Assembly (NCBI GenBank): GCA_002917075.1
Contig: NTMA01000176.1
Span: forward strand, 1,865 to 19,439
Source of the DNA: Hawksworthiomyces lignivorus
Lineage: Eukaryota > Ascomycota > Sordariomycetes > Ophiostomatales > Ophiostomataceae
Reading direction: 5' to 3'
Length of the DNA: 17,575 bases
The position numbers were made by a program, and so were the translations under genes. Below the pieces are notes generated by a model. That model did not search any database, had not been told where the DNA came from, and saw only the letters and a program-made list of their open reading frames with translations. This document shows, piece after piece, positions 7,927 through 17,575 of this stretch (positions are counted from its first letter, which is position 1; the number at the start of each line of letters is the position of its first letter).

Positions 7927-10180
7927 GTCAAGGCGGCTACGACAACATACTCGCACCTTGGTGCCGATGCCTCTCGTGTGCGTGTGCGTATGTGCCCGCA
8001 CGATCGGGATCGTTAGCTAGCATCCGGGATTCCGTACGTGCACTGCTCGCCCCTGCCCTTCTACTAAGACTGGTCTTGGCCATTTCGCCAACCACATGGT
8101 AAAGTAAACTGTGTTAAGCTATTATAGCATTCGAAACTAGACATGCTATAAATCGTCGAATACCTCAAACAAACTGCTCCCGTATCCAAAGAAAAAGTGA
8201 AAAAAAGAAGTAAATCTTTCGTTTAATCTAAAATGAGAAGAATGAGAAGATCGACATGATTCTCGAAGGAGCGCGTCATTGGAAATTAAGCCCCCGAAAA
8301 TATGCTTGTCTGGGAGATCACCGAGCAGCTGGGAAATGAGATCACGCCAAAATCTAGCTTCAAGTGCCGAGATGTGGCATCTCTATTCTCCCTTACGCTA
8401 CCTTCTGCATATAGATCCTGGTTTCCTTGTGGACACTGTTTTTACGTGGCGGGCGCAAGATTCGGGTTGTCGAGGTTTTTGCTGACCGCTCCCCTTACAG
8501 ACCGATCATATTTAATAATGCCGAGACAAAACTCTTAACATATCTAATTACCACATTTGTAGACTTCGAAGAAATGAATATACAGAAAATAATCATAAAA
8601 GGACGACCATTTCCAAGGTCGCGGGCATAGTGGAACTGTGATGACGAAAGAGTCGTCAAGATTCTTCAGCCCCATCCCTGCTGCCCTGTGGTGTCCCGTG
8701 GATAAAGGAGTATACTCGTTTGGGTATTGGCAAAGGAAACTCTAGAAAACAAGGAATTTGGAAATGAAAACCTTCGTCACCTTGCCATCATATTCTCAAT
8801 GGATGCTTTTTCACTTGCACCCTGCATAGTCTTGAAACGCTACCAAAAAAAAAAAAAAAAGCGACAGAAAAGAACCAACAGAGCGGCGCCGAAAGCACCA
8901 TACCTCAAAGGGATCTGCACGACACAGACAACATGTATTTCGAGCTCGATCCTATCACGTAGATAATCAAGACTGGTGAACGGGTATCTGAGCTCAGATC
9001 GGCAAACCGACATTTTTATGCGTCTTGTTTTGACAGGGTATATTTGTCTGGCCTATTTTAGATAGAAATGCATGCGAAAACGTTTCTCTCCAAGGGCAAG
9101 CCACGTTTTCGTTTCTCATCGCTTCACCTCCCCTGGTTTCGCTCTGCTTTGGCGCCTAGGTACGACAGAGCTTTCCCCAGTAGTCAGTCTATTTGCTCAA
9201 TTGGGCATACCTCTGTTCACCTATTTCCTACACCGCCAGATGCTGCTGCTAAAGGGACAACTTTTTTGTTCTCCTCGCACAGGCTCCCGCAACACCTGAA
9301 AAGAGTTTTACCCGAGCTGATACTGACCTTGCATGGACAATTCAGCAATGCATGCGGTTTACAAATATGGAGATCTTCTTTTCCTGTTTTGTCTGCCAAG
9401 ACAAGGAGAGGCAGCCAGAAGAAGGAACGAATGAAAAGCACATCCATGCACAACAGAACTGCAACAAGAAAAAAAGGCACTCCCGGACGGAGACGTGCAG
9501 GCGAGAAGTGATGAACCACTCGGCTGTAGATATCAAGGCACGAGGAACGGTAAGACGAGTGCTGCAGCAACAGACCGCAAGAGCCTTGCGTGACGTCAAA
9601 AAGAGCTTCTTATCAAGCTCCATTGCTCGCCGAAAAAGAACGGGTTGTGACAAAGGTGAAGTACTGTAAGAGATTTGCGGACCGTTTCTCCCCCGGACAA
9701 TGCAAGCGGTCTTACCCGTCGATAAACTAGCTTCTACGAATAGCGGTGTTCTGCAAAATTCAGGAGAAGAAAAGGGAGTTCAAGAGCCTCTCGTTTCCCT
9801 AGGAGCAAATACCCTGCCATACCAGCAGTATAGGATTATGCCGACCTGTTACGAAGAGCACCGTAGCTTTAAAAGCCGGCTGCTGCGGGATATTACAAGC
9901 CGTTCCATCTACGTAGACCTATAGCATAATTCCCTACGTGCTTGTGATGGTGACGAGATGGGACGTTATAGATGAGCTCAGAGCACAGCTCAGCAAAGAC
10001 TGTACGGAGGATGGGAGAGCTGTCAGGCCATAACCAGCCTCTGTCTGCCGATGCCGGTGTTAATATACGTTGTACAAAAAATGGATGTGACCGAGGCAGT
10101 TGAAAAGAAGCAAAATCCACTGAAACCAAACAAGGAAGTAGTATAAGCGGCATCAAGGCCAAGCATTGGATGGGTTATGT
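7927..10180. other. Gene-poor region, no supported gene
   Basis: Mixed-composition DNA with only short unconvincing frames on both strands. It includes a GT-rich tract around 7975-7995, a 16-A run at 8845-8860 and a small inverted repeat (TGACGA/TCGTCA, 8642-8658). The open frame at 9700-9924 (+) has no recognisable motif. I see no RNA gene. Confidence 0.6.
8845..8860 (+). repeat. 16-nt A homopolymer
   Basis: Uninterrupted A run in intergenic DNA. No target-site duplication or element body was recognised beside it, so it is treated as simple sequence. Confidence 0.9.
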
Positions 10181-11500
10181 TGGATCTTGGATGGGCAGTA
10201 TCAATAAATGAGGGTGCGGGAAGCGAAAGGTCCGAAAAGCGAAAGAGGGTGGAAAGCCAAATGGAAAAACATAATGTCAAGCACGAAGGGAAAAAAAAAG
10301 CATACCATATGTACATGCTCTCGTGCATACGTTTCCGCATGCGCATATTCTCTCTCTGAGGGGTTGTGGAAGAAAGGAAAAGGATGTAAAGGGCCTATTG
10401 GTGCAAGTGTTACATGGCTGGGGGAGGAAGAGTGAGAGTGAGAGTTGACAGCGAGAGGGGGTGTGACGATGTGAGAAAGATACGATGAGAGGAGGGTCGA
10501 GTGCACAAACAAGGTGGGAAGTATGAGGCGAAAGCTTGTCTTGTTTCAGCTCTGTGCTTTCGGGAGATGCTGCCAACACACCCACCTGGAAATGTGTGAA
10601 CAGAGCAGAGAGGCAAATGATGGCAGCGGTGGTGTATAGAGAATAAGAAAGTGGTGAGACTAATTTGAAGAGTCGAAGACGTTCGTTTGATTTCATGCCT
10701 CTGCCCCGAAAACTCGTATGGCCCTTTACTGCCAGTGCAGACTGCGGTTAAGAACCAGCTGTTGCGGACTTCTTCTTGATCCCCATGCCTCTTTTAGTCA
10801 GCCATTCTATTGCAACCACCCCTCAGAGAGCTCTTTCGAAGAAGGCTCTGAGCAGTGACATAAGATAGTGGTGATATAGAGATGTAGAAAAGAGAATAGT
10901 TCTAATGTATAGCGGCGGAAGTTGCACAAGAGGTACAATAAAGAGAACATGGGTTACAATGACGGAAGCATATTCCCAAGGATCGAGCATATAGAGCGGA
11001 GGTCCAGGTAAATGCCTCATAGAAGACAAAAAGAAAAAAAGAAGAAGAAAAAGACATATACGTCCGGAAAGATCCAGGTCAGACTAGAACGAGAAGAAAC
11101 GGCAGCCGAGGCCAGTGGACTCTGGAAGAGAGCGTGCAACTACAGCGGCGACGGCGAAAATTTGCAGCCTGGACATCTCTGTAGAGGAGACGGAGCGGAT
11201 CGCAACAAGACCCCATAAAAAAGACGACAGAGAGACGTGCTAGCCAGGTGGCGGGGAACCAGAAGTGCCTTGTTGCAGCAGTCTTGCAGCAATGGCTCGC
11301 GTCAATGGGTGGAATTTGTTGGGAAGTGCGAATGGGCGAGATAGAGCGACAGAGGAAGCGAGAGGGCAGGGGAGAGAGGATGGAGGGAGCAGCAGAGAAG
11401 AAGGAAATACGAATGAGGCTAAAGACAAGAATGGAGGAGAGACGGAAGCATGGCAAAGCTATCAGACGTTGTATTTCGCGAAGAAGAGCACCCTCAAAAT
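10181..11500. other. Purine-rich (+ strand) intergenic block
   Basis: For about 1.3 kb the + strand is rich in A and G with many GAG/GAA/AGAG runs, densest at 11320-11460, so the minus strand is pyrimidine-rich. In fungi such strand bias often marks promoter or leader DNA, here in the minus direction, but no minus-strand protein gene follows. Open frames on either strand are low-complexity and not supported. Confidence 0.5.
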
Positions 11501-13329
11501 GGCATAGAAATTTGATATCGCACCCTTGCCCTTGTTAAACGCCTCATTTCTTCTGCGAGCAATACGGAGTACAAGCTTCATGTCTTCATGGTTCCCCACA
11601 AAACACAAAACATCCCACACCTCTGATCAAGAAGGAAGCACACAAAAAGAAAAGAGGGCGTCAGGAAACGTATATCCAAAGGATACCTTCTGCACAACCT
11701 CGCGTTCTTTTCTCGCCCCTCTCCGAGGAAAGCAGCTAGAATCCAAAGGTAACAATATTTAGACCCACTGGGAGCGTGTGTGCCAAATGGAAAAGTCCAC
11801 TGCGAGATGTCTACGTCGTAGGATACGTAGTTGTACTCCTCTTGGTGGATGGGGGTCTGAGAGAGATGCTGCTACGACGAAGCCGACCTGAGTTGGAAGA
11901 GGGGGGCGTGAGAGATCTGCCATGCGAACAAGAAAGCGTAGGTGCGGCCACAGCAGATCAGGTGCCGCCTCTAGGGTTTAGTTTTGTTATTCTGCATACG
12001 GAGTGGTTTTCTCATTCGTATGTACTATCTTTACTCTGGCCCGAGGCTTCCCCTATTCAAAGAAAGAGAGCGATATAAGTTTCCGGAGGAGTAGCTCCCT
12101 TTTTTTCCTCTTGCACATTTGTCAAACACTCGTTCTCTGCTTTGGCTGGCCTATACTTGGAGTTTGTCCGCGGCGGACGAATGCCAACAGGAGGAACCCG
12201 AGTTCCATGAAAGTGTAATTACTAAGTATTGGAAATATTTTCTACTACAGGCCCGTTATGCCCAGCGCACAAGCCGTACCTCGGAATTGGGGCACCCACC
12301 GTTGGTTTAACAGCCTATTCCACAGTAGGCACAGCGCATGTAAACGTACCTATGTAGCATCTGTGCTGTTCTTGTCTTGGCTGACAATTGCCTTTGCTTC
12401 TGGTTTCTGGCAAGGCTTCTCCAGAGGAGAGCTTAAGCACAGAACAAATGCCATTTGTCTTCACAAGACATACCGTCTCGCATCTGCGTAGGCTTGAGGT
12501 TTGTTGCATGGATTACACATACTCGTGCTGTGAAGTTTATGTGCTTTGTTTGCACAAATATGCCTGTTCCTGGCTGACTCCGCACAAACAGTGACATAGC
12601 GGACTACTTTGCTTTGGGGTGTTTTCTTTTTCTTAATTTTTTTTGGTTGTTTGGTTTGGTTTAGTTGGCTGGTCTGGTCTGGACAATACCGTCACCTGTT
12701 GTAAGCAAGAAGCGCGGACGATTTCGCGCATTGCCCACTTACTACTGCTTGCGTATGATACTGTGCGGCTGGCATGATTTGTCATCCAGCAAAAAGCAGC
12801 TAAAATCAAAAGAAAAGTTTCCGCCACCACTCACGCCAGTACTCGTACAAGCTCTAGCTCCTTGTAAGGATTCCTGATGCTGCCGCACTGTAATACGTAC
12901 TGTCTTCACAGGGCAGCCGCGACAAGCTCGGCTGTTGTTCTGCTAATACTGCATAACCCCCCCGCGCGCCGTGCTGTGGACGGCGAAAAGGGAAAAGAAC
13001 GGCAGAGGCAAACCGACGACATGGAGAAGAAGAATAACAGGAAGAGCGAGGCAAACCGGCCGTATCCAACCTTTTTCATTCGTACTGTATTACCTCACTT
13101 GCGTAGAATTTGCATTACTTGCAACGCATAATAGAGCAACGATTGAAGAGACCCTAACCCGCTCAGCTAACAATTTTGCCTTAGCTCGAGCACGAAAGAG
13201 AACGAGGGAAAATAAAAGCATCCAGAAAAGAGAGAGAAAAAAAATCAAGAAAAGAAGCCGAAACCCGGTTTTTTTTAGAGCCTGGTTTGCTCGTTCTCGT
13301 TAATACGGCGTAGCTGCTGTCTTGTCTGG
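11501..13329. other. Intergenic region, no supported gene
   Basis: Mixed composition. It contains a palindromic patch CTACGTCGTAG (11811-11821), a G/T-rich simple tract (12641-12682) and the hairpin listed at 13161-13191. A minus-strand frame open from 11871 to 11578 lacks an early ATG. Nothing here is recognised as a gene or RNA. Confidence 0.55.
13161..13191. repeat. Inverted repeat / hairpin
   Basis: GCTCAGCTAA (13161-13170) pairs with TTAGCTCGAGC (13181-13191), giving 10 base pairs with one bulged C, around a 10-nt loop. It lies in gene-free DNA about 2.4 kb upstream of SAT4. Biological role unknown. Confidence 0.55.
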
Positions 13330-13787
13330 TCCACCTCGTCCGTGTTGGCGGGTTTCTTTTATACTGCGTATATCTATTTTTTGCATTTTGTTGCTAAATT
13401 TCCCATTCTGTGCTTACCCGTCCTTTCCCACCCACTTCTGGTACATTCCTATCCTTTAACGATTCCTTTTTCAATATTCTGACAGCCCTTCCTCTTTTCC
13501 TCCGTCTTTTTTCTCTCTTCGCCTCCGCTCTCCCCCGAATTCAATCGCTTTCTGGCCGTGATCCTCTCTCGAACTGCACTTGTTCTGTCCCTTCATCTTG
13601 CCCTTTTTTCAGCCATATTTCTCGTTCCTTTTGGTTCCTTACCATTCTCGTACCTTCCTCCTCTATTCCCACCCCTTCTTCTTTCCGTTCTGACACCCGA
13701 CAAGTACCACCTCCCTCCTGCACAGGAATCGCCATCCGCTATCCGATCGCTCGGCGGTGTGTGGCTCTCATCTGCGGACTGCAGCCG

Positions 13788-13814
13788 TCTGCATCCAGTC
13801 CATCTGCATCCAGT
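13788..13814 (+). repeat. 15-bp tandem duplication
   Basis: TCTGCATCCAGT begins at 13788 and again exactly 15 bp later at 13803. A two-copy slippage-type duplication in the pyrimidine-rich region. Confidence 0.8.
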
Positions 13815-14365
13815 GACAACACAAACCTCGACTCAGCAATCTGTCTGTCTGCATTACTACGGGCACTCGCAGCCGGTGCGGACGGCTCTTCTTCTGTCAC
13901 TTTCATTCTTCAGAACCTTCAAACAGGTAAATCCAAATCCGTCTATTGGCCTCCCCACGCCTGCCGCGCCTCCTGCGCTCCTGCGCTATCTCTTACACTT
14001 TCCTTCTTTCCGTTTTTCCCTTTCTTTCCTTCCATCTCTCTCTTACCGTTTCTGTTCGCAACTGTCTCATTCGACTGCCACTACAAAATCCCGTCCCTCT
14101 CTTTCCCCTTTCCTCTCTTCCCTTCTCCCGTTTCTCTCTATCTCATCTTCTCTTCTCTCTCCCGCCTCATTGTCATCATCGCTATCATAATCATCATCAT
14201 CGCCGTACCTTCGTCTCGACTGTATCACTCCCGCTCTTCTCTTGTCTAGAATTCAGTAGAACCTGCCCACGACATTTTGCCTCTTCCCTATCATTCGCGT
14301 CTTTTCGTTGCAGCTCAGTCTCACTTTATTTTGTCTTTGTCAGCCTCTGTGACTTGTTTTTGGTC

Positions 14366-14395
14366 ATTTGCTGCCATTTGCTGCCACTTGCCGTC
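14366..14395 (+). repeat. 10-bp tandem repeat
   Basis: About three copies of a 10-bp unit: ATTTGCTGCC, a second identical copy, then the diverged ACTTGCCGTC. Simple tandem repeat in the SAT4 upstream region. Confidence 0.8.
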
Positions 14396-14736
14396 ACCTG
14401 CATCGCCCCTTCGCCAAGTCTTATTTACCTGCTTATAATAAATACAATTGTGCTCCCTCTCCTCGGCAACTTTATTCTTTCTTTAACACTTTATTTTCCT
14501 CCCCTGTAAACCCCGGTTTTGTTAGAAGACCTTTCCCACAAACTTCAATTTGTATTCGCTTATTACTCGTCGTCTTTTAATTTTTCTGTTGCTTTCCACG
14601 CAGCTCTATTTCGTGTTACAGAGCATACAGACTATTCAGACCATACGAACCAAACAGCGCTTTTTTCGTTACCCCTCTCATCCCCGGCAAAAGCCGCTGA
14701 TTTCCCTCTCAATACTTAAGTAGGAGCTGCTTCACA

Positions 14737-14790
14737 ATGACGGTCTTCGGCTCCCAACAGCCTCCGCTTTTGGTAGTCGTTGGCCTCTAA
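14737..14790 (+). other. Candidate upstream ORF 1 of SAT4 (17 codons)
   Basis: ATG at 14737 in a CACAATGA context is followed by 17 codons (peptide MTVFGSQQPPLLVVVGL) and TAA at 14788-14790. If the transcript starts upstream, this would be the first of three short ORFs a scanning ribosome meets before the SAT4 start. Confidence 0.35.
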
Positions 14791-14871
14791 CACCAACTAA
14801 AAACTCCTGCATTCCCTCTTTTCTAGTGCGCCACAAACTGCCACCAGCGCCTTCTTTTTATTCCCCTTCCT

Positions 14872-14885
14872 CCCCCCCCCCCCCC
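14872..14885 (+). repeat. 14-nt C homopolymer
   Basis: Uninterrupted C run followed directly by five A. Long G/C homopolymers are rare in genomes and prone to slippage and sequencing error; on a transcript it could stall or form structure. Confidence 0.9.
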
Positions 14886-14957
14886 AAAAAGAAAACAACT
14901 TTGCCTCATCTACTCTTCTAGTGCAACCTTCCATTTCTCAATTACAAGCTATCTTTC

Positions 14958-15017
14958 ATGCACCTCAAGTTTTGTCGGCTCTCTCCTCTGACCTCTCATA
15001 GAGTCACTAGAAAATAA
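14958..15017 (+). other. Candidate upstream ORF 2 of SAT4 (19 codons)
   Basis: ATG at 14958 (context TTTCATGC, weak) opens 19 codons (MHLKFCRLSPLTSHRVTRK) ending with TAA at 15015-15017. The peptide is basic. Role depends on the unknown transcript start. Confidence 0.3.
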
Positions 15018-15136
15018 AGATCAGTCTCGCGCCACGGGTCACGCATACTTCTAGCCACCACTTTACGCATATATATTTTCGAAACTTGTCTTGTCTGTTT
15101 TCACTTCCGAAATAAAACTCCAATCGCCTGGCAACC

Positions 15137-15148
15137 ATGCAAAACTGA
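15137..15148 (+). other. Candidate upstream mini-ORF 3 of SAT4 (3 codons)
   Basis: ATG CAA AAC TGA at 15137-15148 lies in a good initiation context (GCAACCATGC). It is 420 nt before the SAT4 ATG, leaving ample distance for reinitiation. Confidence 0.35.
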
Positions 15149-15410
15149 GAAAAAAAGAATCAGGAACAAAAAAGATAGATCCGGAAACCGGAAAACAGCC
15201 ATATTTTCCCCACACCCCAAACGAAGACTTTCAATAACACCACACATCCTTCCAAGAGACTGCTTCATATATTGCTACCCACGCAAATTTTGCCGCTCTC
15301 GCGCCGATTATTTTCTTTTAATTTCGCCCATCGATATCGCAACCGCGAGAAGAGACTTGTATTAGACCAGCGAACTAAAGAATAGCGAGTAAGCAACTCT
15401 CGCCTCAGCC

Positions 15411-15430
15411 GCCCTCCTTCCTAGGAGGGC
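15411..15430 (+). promoter_or_regulatory. GC-rich hairpin in the probable SAT4 5' leader
   Basis: GCCCTCC (15411-15417) and GGAGGGC (15424-15430) form a perfect 7-bp stem, six of whose pairs are G-C, around the loop TTCCTA. It lies 138 nt before the SAT4 ATG. In an mRNA this stem would be stable enough to slow scanning modestly. Function is inferred. Confidence 0.4.
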
Positions 15431-15568
15431 TTGGGACATCGCAGAGCACATCCTACGCATTTTGTGTTTGTGTCCTCGATCGCAAATCTTTTTTTCAGCC
15501 TCGTGCGCGATAATTTGCGTCTTCTTAGCTCCACCTTACGAACCAGCAGCGCACCCACCACTCTGACC

Positions 15569-17346
15569 ATGACGAGCATTTCTTCAGAAACTAGGGGTAC
15601 TACCTCTTCTGAGAGGTCGCACTCCTCGTCCATCAAATCCATGGAACTCCCGCCAAGTTTGGTGCCAAGTCATGGCCAGCAGAACGGTCAGGCTACGCCG
15701 CCAGAGTCACAACTAAAGCAGGCTGAGAAAGCCTCAGTGAAAGACCGCCTTTCTCGCATGTTCTCACAGCGTTCACCCGCTCCTCATGACTCCTCCGCAA
15801 ATCTCGCGAACGGCAACGCACAAAAACAGAGACCGCAGGCGCAACAACCACAGAAACAACAGCCGCCACAACCACAAGCATCCCAGCCGCAATCACCGCC
15901 ACCACAACAGCAACCACAACCGCAGAATCGAGCTAGCAAAGACGGCTCCGCTTCTGTACCGGCTGGCTCTGCTTCTTCTGCGCCTCCTTCAAGTGCCTCC
16001 ACCAGCGGGGCAGCATCTCCGACAGTGCGACCTCAGGTACCGTCTCGTAAGGGCTCTAGCACTGACAAAGCTCACGAAAAAGCCCCGCCCGCGACCCCCG
16101 CAAAGACTGCGAAGAATGCTGGCAACGCAGTGCCGTTCCAGCGCTTTGTAGCCGAAGACAACCTCCAGGGCGGTCATGAACACCATCTTAAATCTAGCCG
16201 ACGCCAAGAAAAGCTGATGGATATGTTCCGTGGCCTCATCCTTGGTAAGAAGCCAGACCATCCAGAGAGCGACTTGTCGTTAGTGTCTAGTTGGGTCGAC
16301 AATCTTAAACAGGAAAAGGATAGCCTAGCTGCCGACAAGAAAATCGCCTTAGATAAAAAACTCGGCTCGGCAACAGCAGCCCCGGCCTCCACGCTCATCG
16401 AGAAATACGGCAAATGTCAAGAGATTGTTGGCCGCGGTGCTTTTGGTATCGTTCGCATTTCTCACAAGAAGTTGGGAGACGGCATGGGCGAAAAGCTATA
16501 TGCTGTCAAGGAATTCCGCCGGCGGCCTGAGGAGAATGAAAAGAAGTATAGCAAGCGCCTGACTGCCGAATTCTGTATTTCGTCGAGCCTGCGCCACCCG
16601 AACGTCATCCATACTCTCGATCTTCTCAAAGATGCCAAAGGCGACTACTGCGAAGTTATGGAATTCTGCGCCGGCGGCGATTTGTATACGCTTGTGCTAG
16701 CTGCCGGCAAGCTCGAGGTTACAGAAGCCGACTGCTTCTTCAAGCAGATGATGCGCGGAGTCGAATACATGCATGAAATGGGTGTCGCGCATCGAGACCT
16801 GAAGCCCGAAAACTTACTTCTGACGACCCATGGCGGCTTAAAAATCACGGATTTCGGAAATGGCGAGTGTTTCCGCATGGCTTGGGAGAGCGACGCCCAC
16901 ATGGTGTCTGGCCTGTGCGGTTCGGCCCCATACATTGCTCCTGAGGAGTACATCAATAGAGAATTTGATGCACGTGCTGTTGACGTATGGGCTTGCGGTG
17001 TTATTTACATGGCCATGCGCACTGGCCGACACTTGTGGCGCGTAGCTAAAAGGGACGAAGACGAGTTTTACGCACGTTATCTTGACGGTCGTCGTGATGA
17101 GGAAGGCTATGGTCCGATTGAGTCCCTTCATCGAGTGAGTGTTATCTTTTCCTATATATGCCCTTTGCCATTCCTATCTCTTTTTTTGGCCATGTAACAC
17201 TAACCGTGTGAAAGGCACGTTGCCGAAACGTGATATACTCCATTCTTGATCCCAATCCAACTCGGCGCATCACCGCATCGCAGGTGCTAAAGTCAGAATG
17301 GGGACGTGAGATCAGACTCTGCAAAGCTGGTGAGGAAGGCTTATGA
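15569..17346 (+). CDS. sat4: SAT4/HAL4-type serine/threonine protein kinase, two exons
   Basis: Orthologue of the fungal halotolerance kinases (yeast Sat4/Hal4 and Hal5, NPR/HAL family), known to promote plasma-membrane stability of K+ and nutrient transporters and so salt tolerance. Exons 15569-17134 and 17215-17346 join across an 80-nt intron (GTGAGT, CACTAAC branch, AAAG) to give 565 residues. The N-terminal half is Ser/Gln/Pro-rich (Q/P tract about residues 85-125), as usual for this family. Kinase motifs: GRGAFGIV (288-295), Lys314 in YAVKEF, HRDLKPEN (408-415), DFG (428-430), CGSAPYIAPEEY (activation end, APE at 457-459) and DVWACGV. The C terminus ends with DPNPTRRITASQVLKSEWGR and LCKAGEEGL, the typical Hal4 tail. 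The frame is open upstream to 15431 without another ATG, so the ATG at 15569 in CTGACCATGA is the start. Codon third positions look less GC-biased than in PEX3/BET5. Confidence 0.94.
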
Positions 17347-17530
17347 CCGTTGCTTGTTGCCAGTTGATGCAACGTGCGTTTGGAATCTCCCACTTCAGCG
17401 ACTGGTGGTCTCACAGAAAAATCTTACTATTCTCATGCCTCGTCTTTCTCTATTTTACGCCAATTCTTATGAAATATCATGTTTCAGGCTTTGAGCGCCT
17501 TGATAGTTTTTTCTCAGTCTTTTTTTCTCT

Positions 17531-17569
<39 letters not shown>

Positions 17570-17575
17570 CTTTTT
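17347..17575 (+). other. 3' flank of SAT4
   Basis: A/T-rich downstream region that should hold the SAT4 3' UTR. No gene is visible before the window ends in a long T run. Confidence 0.7.
17533..17569 (+). repeat. 37-nt T homopolymer at window end
   Basis: Uninterrupted T run, then one C and five further T up to the last base. It may be a simple-sequence tract, the tail of a minus-strand retroposed copy whose body lies beyond the window, or partly an assembly artefact near a contig break. Confidence 0.85.

Larger units (their letters stand above)
13330..15568 (+). promoter_or_regulatory. Long pyrimidine-rich promoter/5' leader of SAT4
   Basis: The + strand is strongly C/T-rich for about 2.2 kb, densest at 13480-13700 and 13990-14165. 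This bias produces long open Ser/Leu/Pro/Phe frames in all three + frames at once, which is why none is called a gene. C/T-rich DNA upstream of the start codon is common in filamentous fungi and usually lies near or within the transcribed leader. The real transcription start cannot be read from the sequence, and a leader intron is possible. Small tandem duplications occur at 13788-13814 (15-bp unit) and 14366-14395 (10-bp unit). Confidence 0.5.

Noticed and set aside
8302..8630. Two overlapping + frames that could be a frameshifted gene relic
   Set aside because: Neither peptide has a recognisable motif, and joining them would need an unsupported frameshift.
8637..8658. GTGATGA box with TGACGA/TCGTCA hairpin
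   Set aside because: No D box follows within snoRNA distance and the 6-bp stem is short enough to arise by chance.
9068..9669. Several 100-150 codon frames on both strands
   Set aside because: They overlap one another, lack motifs, and show no fungal intron or leader context; likely chance.
11560..11572. TACGGAGTA motif often seen near fungal repeats
   Set aside because: A single copy without inverted partner or duplication cannot support a mobile element.
11578..11871. Minus-strand open frame of 97 codons preceded by TAG (possible exon after an AG acceptor)
   Set aside because: The first part looks protein-like, but it has no early ATG, no upstream exon in phase, and the second half is Cys/Phe/Leu low-complexity.
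13150..13160. CCCTAACCC, a telomere-like motif
   Set aside because: Only about one and a half units; no array, so it is not evidence of an interstitial telomere.
13410..14509. Long overlapping open frames (up to 279 codons) on the + strand
   Set aside because: All three frames are open together because the DNA is C/T-rich; the peptides are Ser/Leu/Pro/Phe low-complexity with no motif, and the longest does not begin with ATG.
4456..17346. Idea that the two kinases form a signalling gene cluster
   Set aside because: They are 8.3 kb apart, belong to different kinase families with different known targets, and share no visible regulatory motif; proximity alone is weak evidence.

Overview
The window is nuclear DNA of a filamentous ascomycete (Pezizomycotina, most likely a Sordariomycete). 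Genes carry short introns of 68-123 nt with GT-AG ends and CTGAC/CTAAC-type branch sites, pyrimidine-rich leaders precede the start codons, and the four proteins read like their filamentous-fungal orthologues. The class-level placement is inference from protein similarity. No bacterial-style operons, rRNA, tRNA, CRISPR array or intact transposon is visible.

Layout: (1) 1-1931, +, the 3' part of PEX3 (peroxisome membrane biogenesis), entering the window inside an intron. (2) 2370-3068, -, complete three-exon BET5/TRAPPC1 (TRAPP vesicle-tethering complex), convergent with PEX3. (3) 3069-4455, a divergent promoter region. (4) 4456-7239, +, complete seven-exon CaMKK-type kinase of the Ssp1/Sak1/Tos3/Elm1 group, whose known targets are SNF1/AMPK and CaM-kinases. 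(5) 7240-15568, about 8.3 kb with no gene I can support; it holds a purine-rich + strand block (about 10.2-11.5 kb), two hairpins, simple repeats and a roughly 2 kb pyrimidine-rich block ending in a probable 5' leader with three short upstream ORFs. (6) 15569-17346, +, complete two-exon SAT4/HAL4-type kinase (ion homeostasis and transporter stability). (7) 17347-17575, its 3' flank, ending in a 37-nt T run.

Exon structures were built by hand: every junction chosen is GT-AG, phase-consistent and restores a conserved motif across the splice, so the four gene models are strong. The genes do not form a functional cluster. Two are housekeeping trafficking or organelle genes and two are kinases of nutrient, calcium and ion-stress signalling; their proximity is probably ordinary gene order. 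I found no convincing new biological system. The points most worth a second look are the large untranslated space and leader of SAT4, a splice-site choice at the catalytic-lysine exon of the CaMKK gene, a 9-bp minisatellite in its first intron, and homopolymer growth in PEX3.
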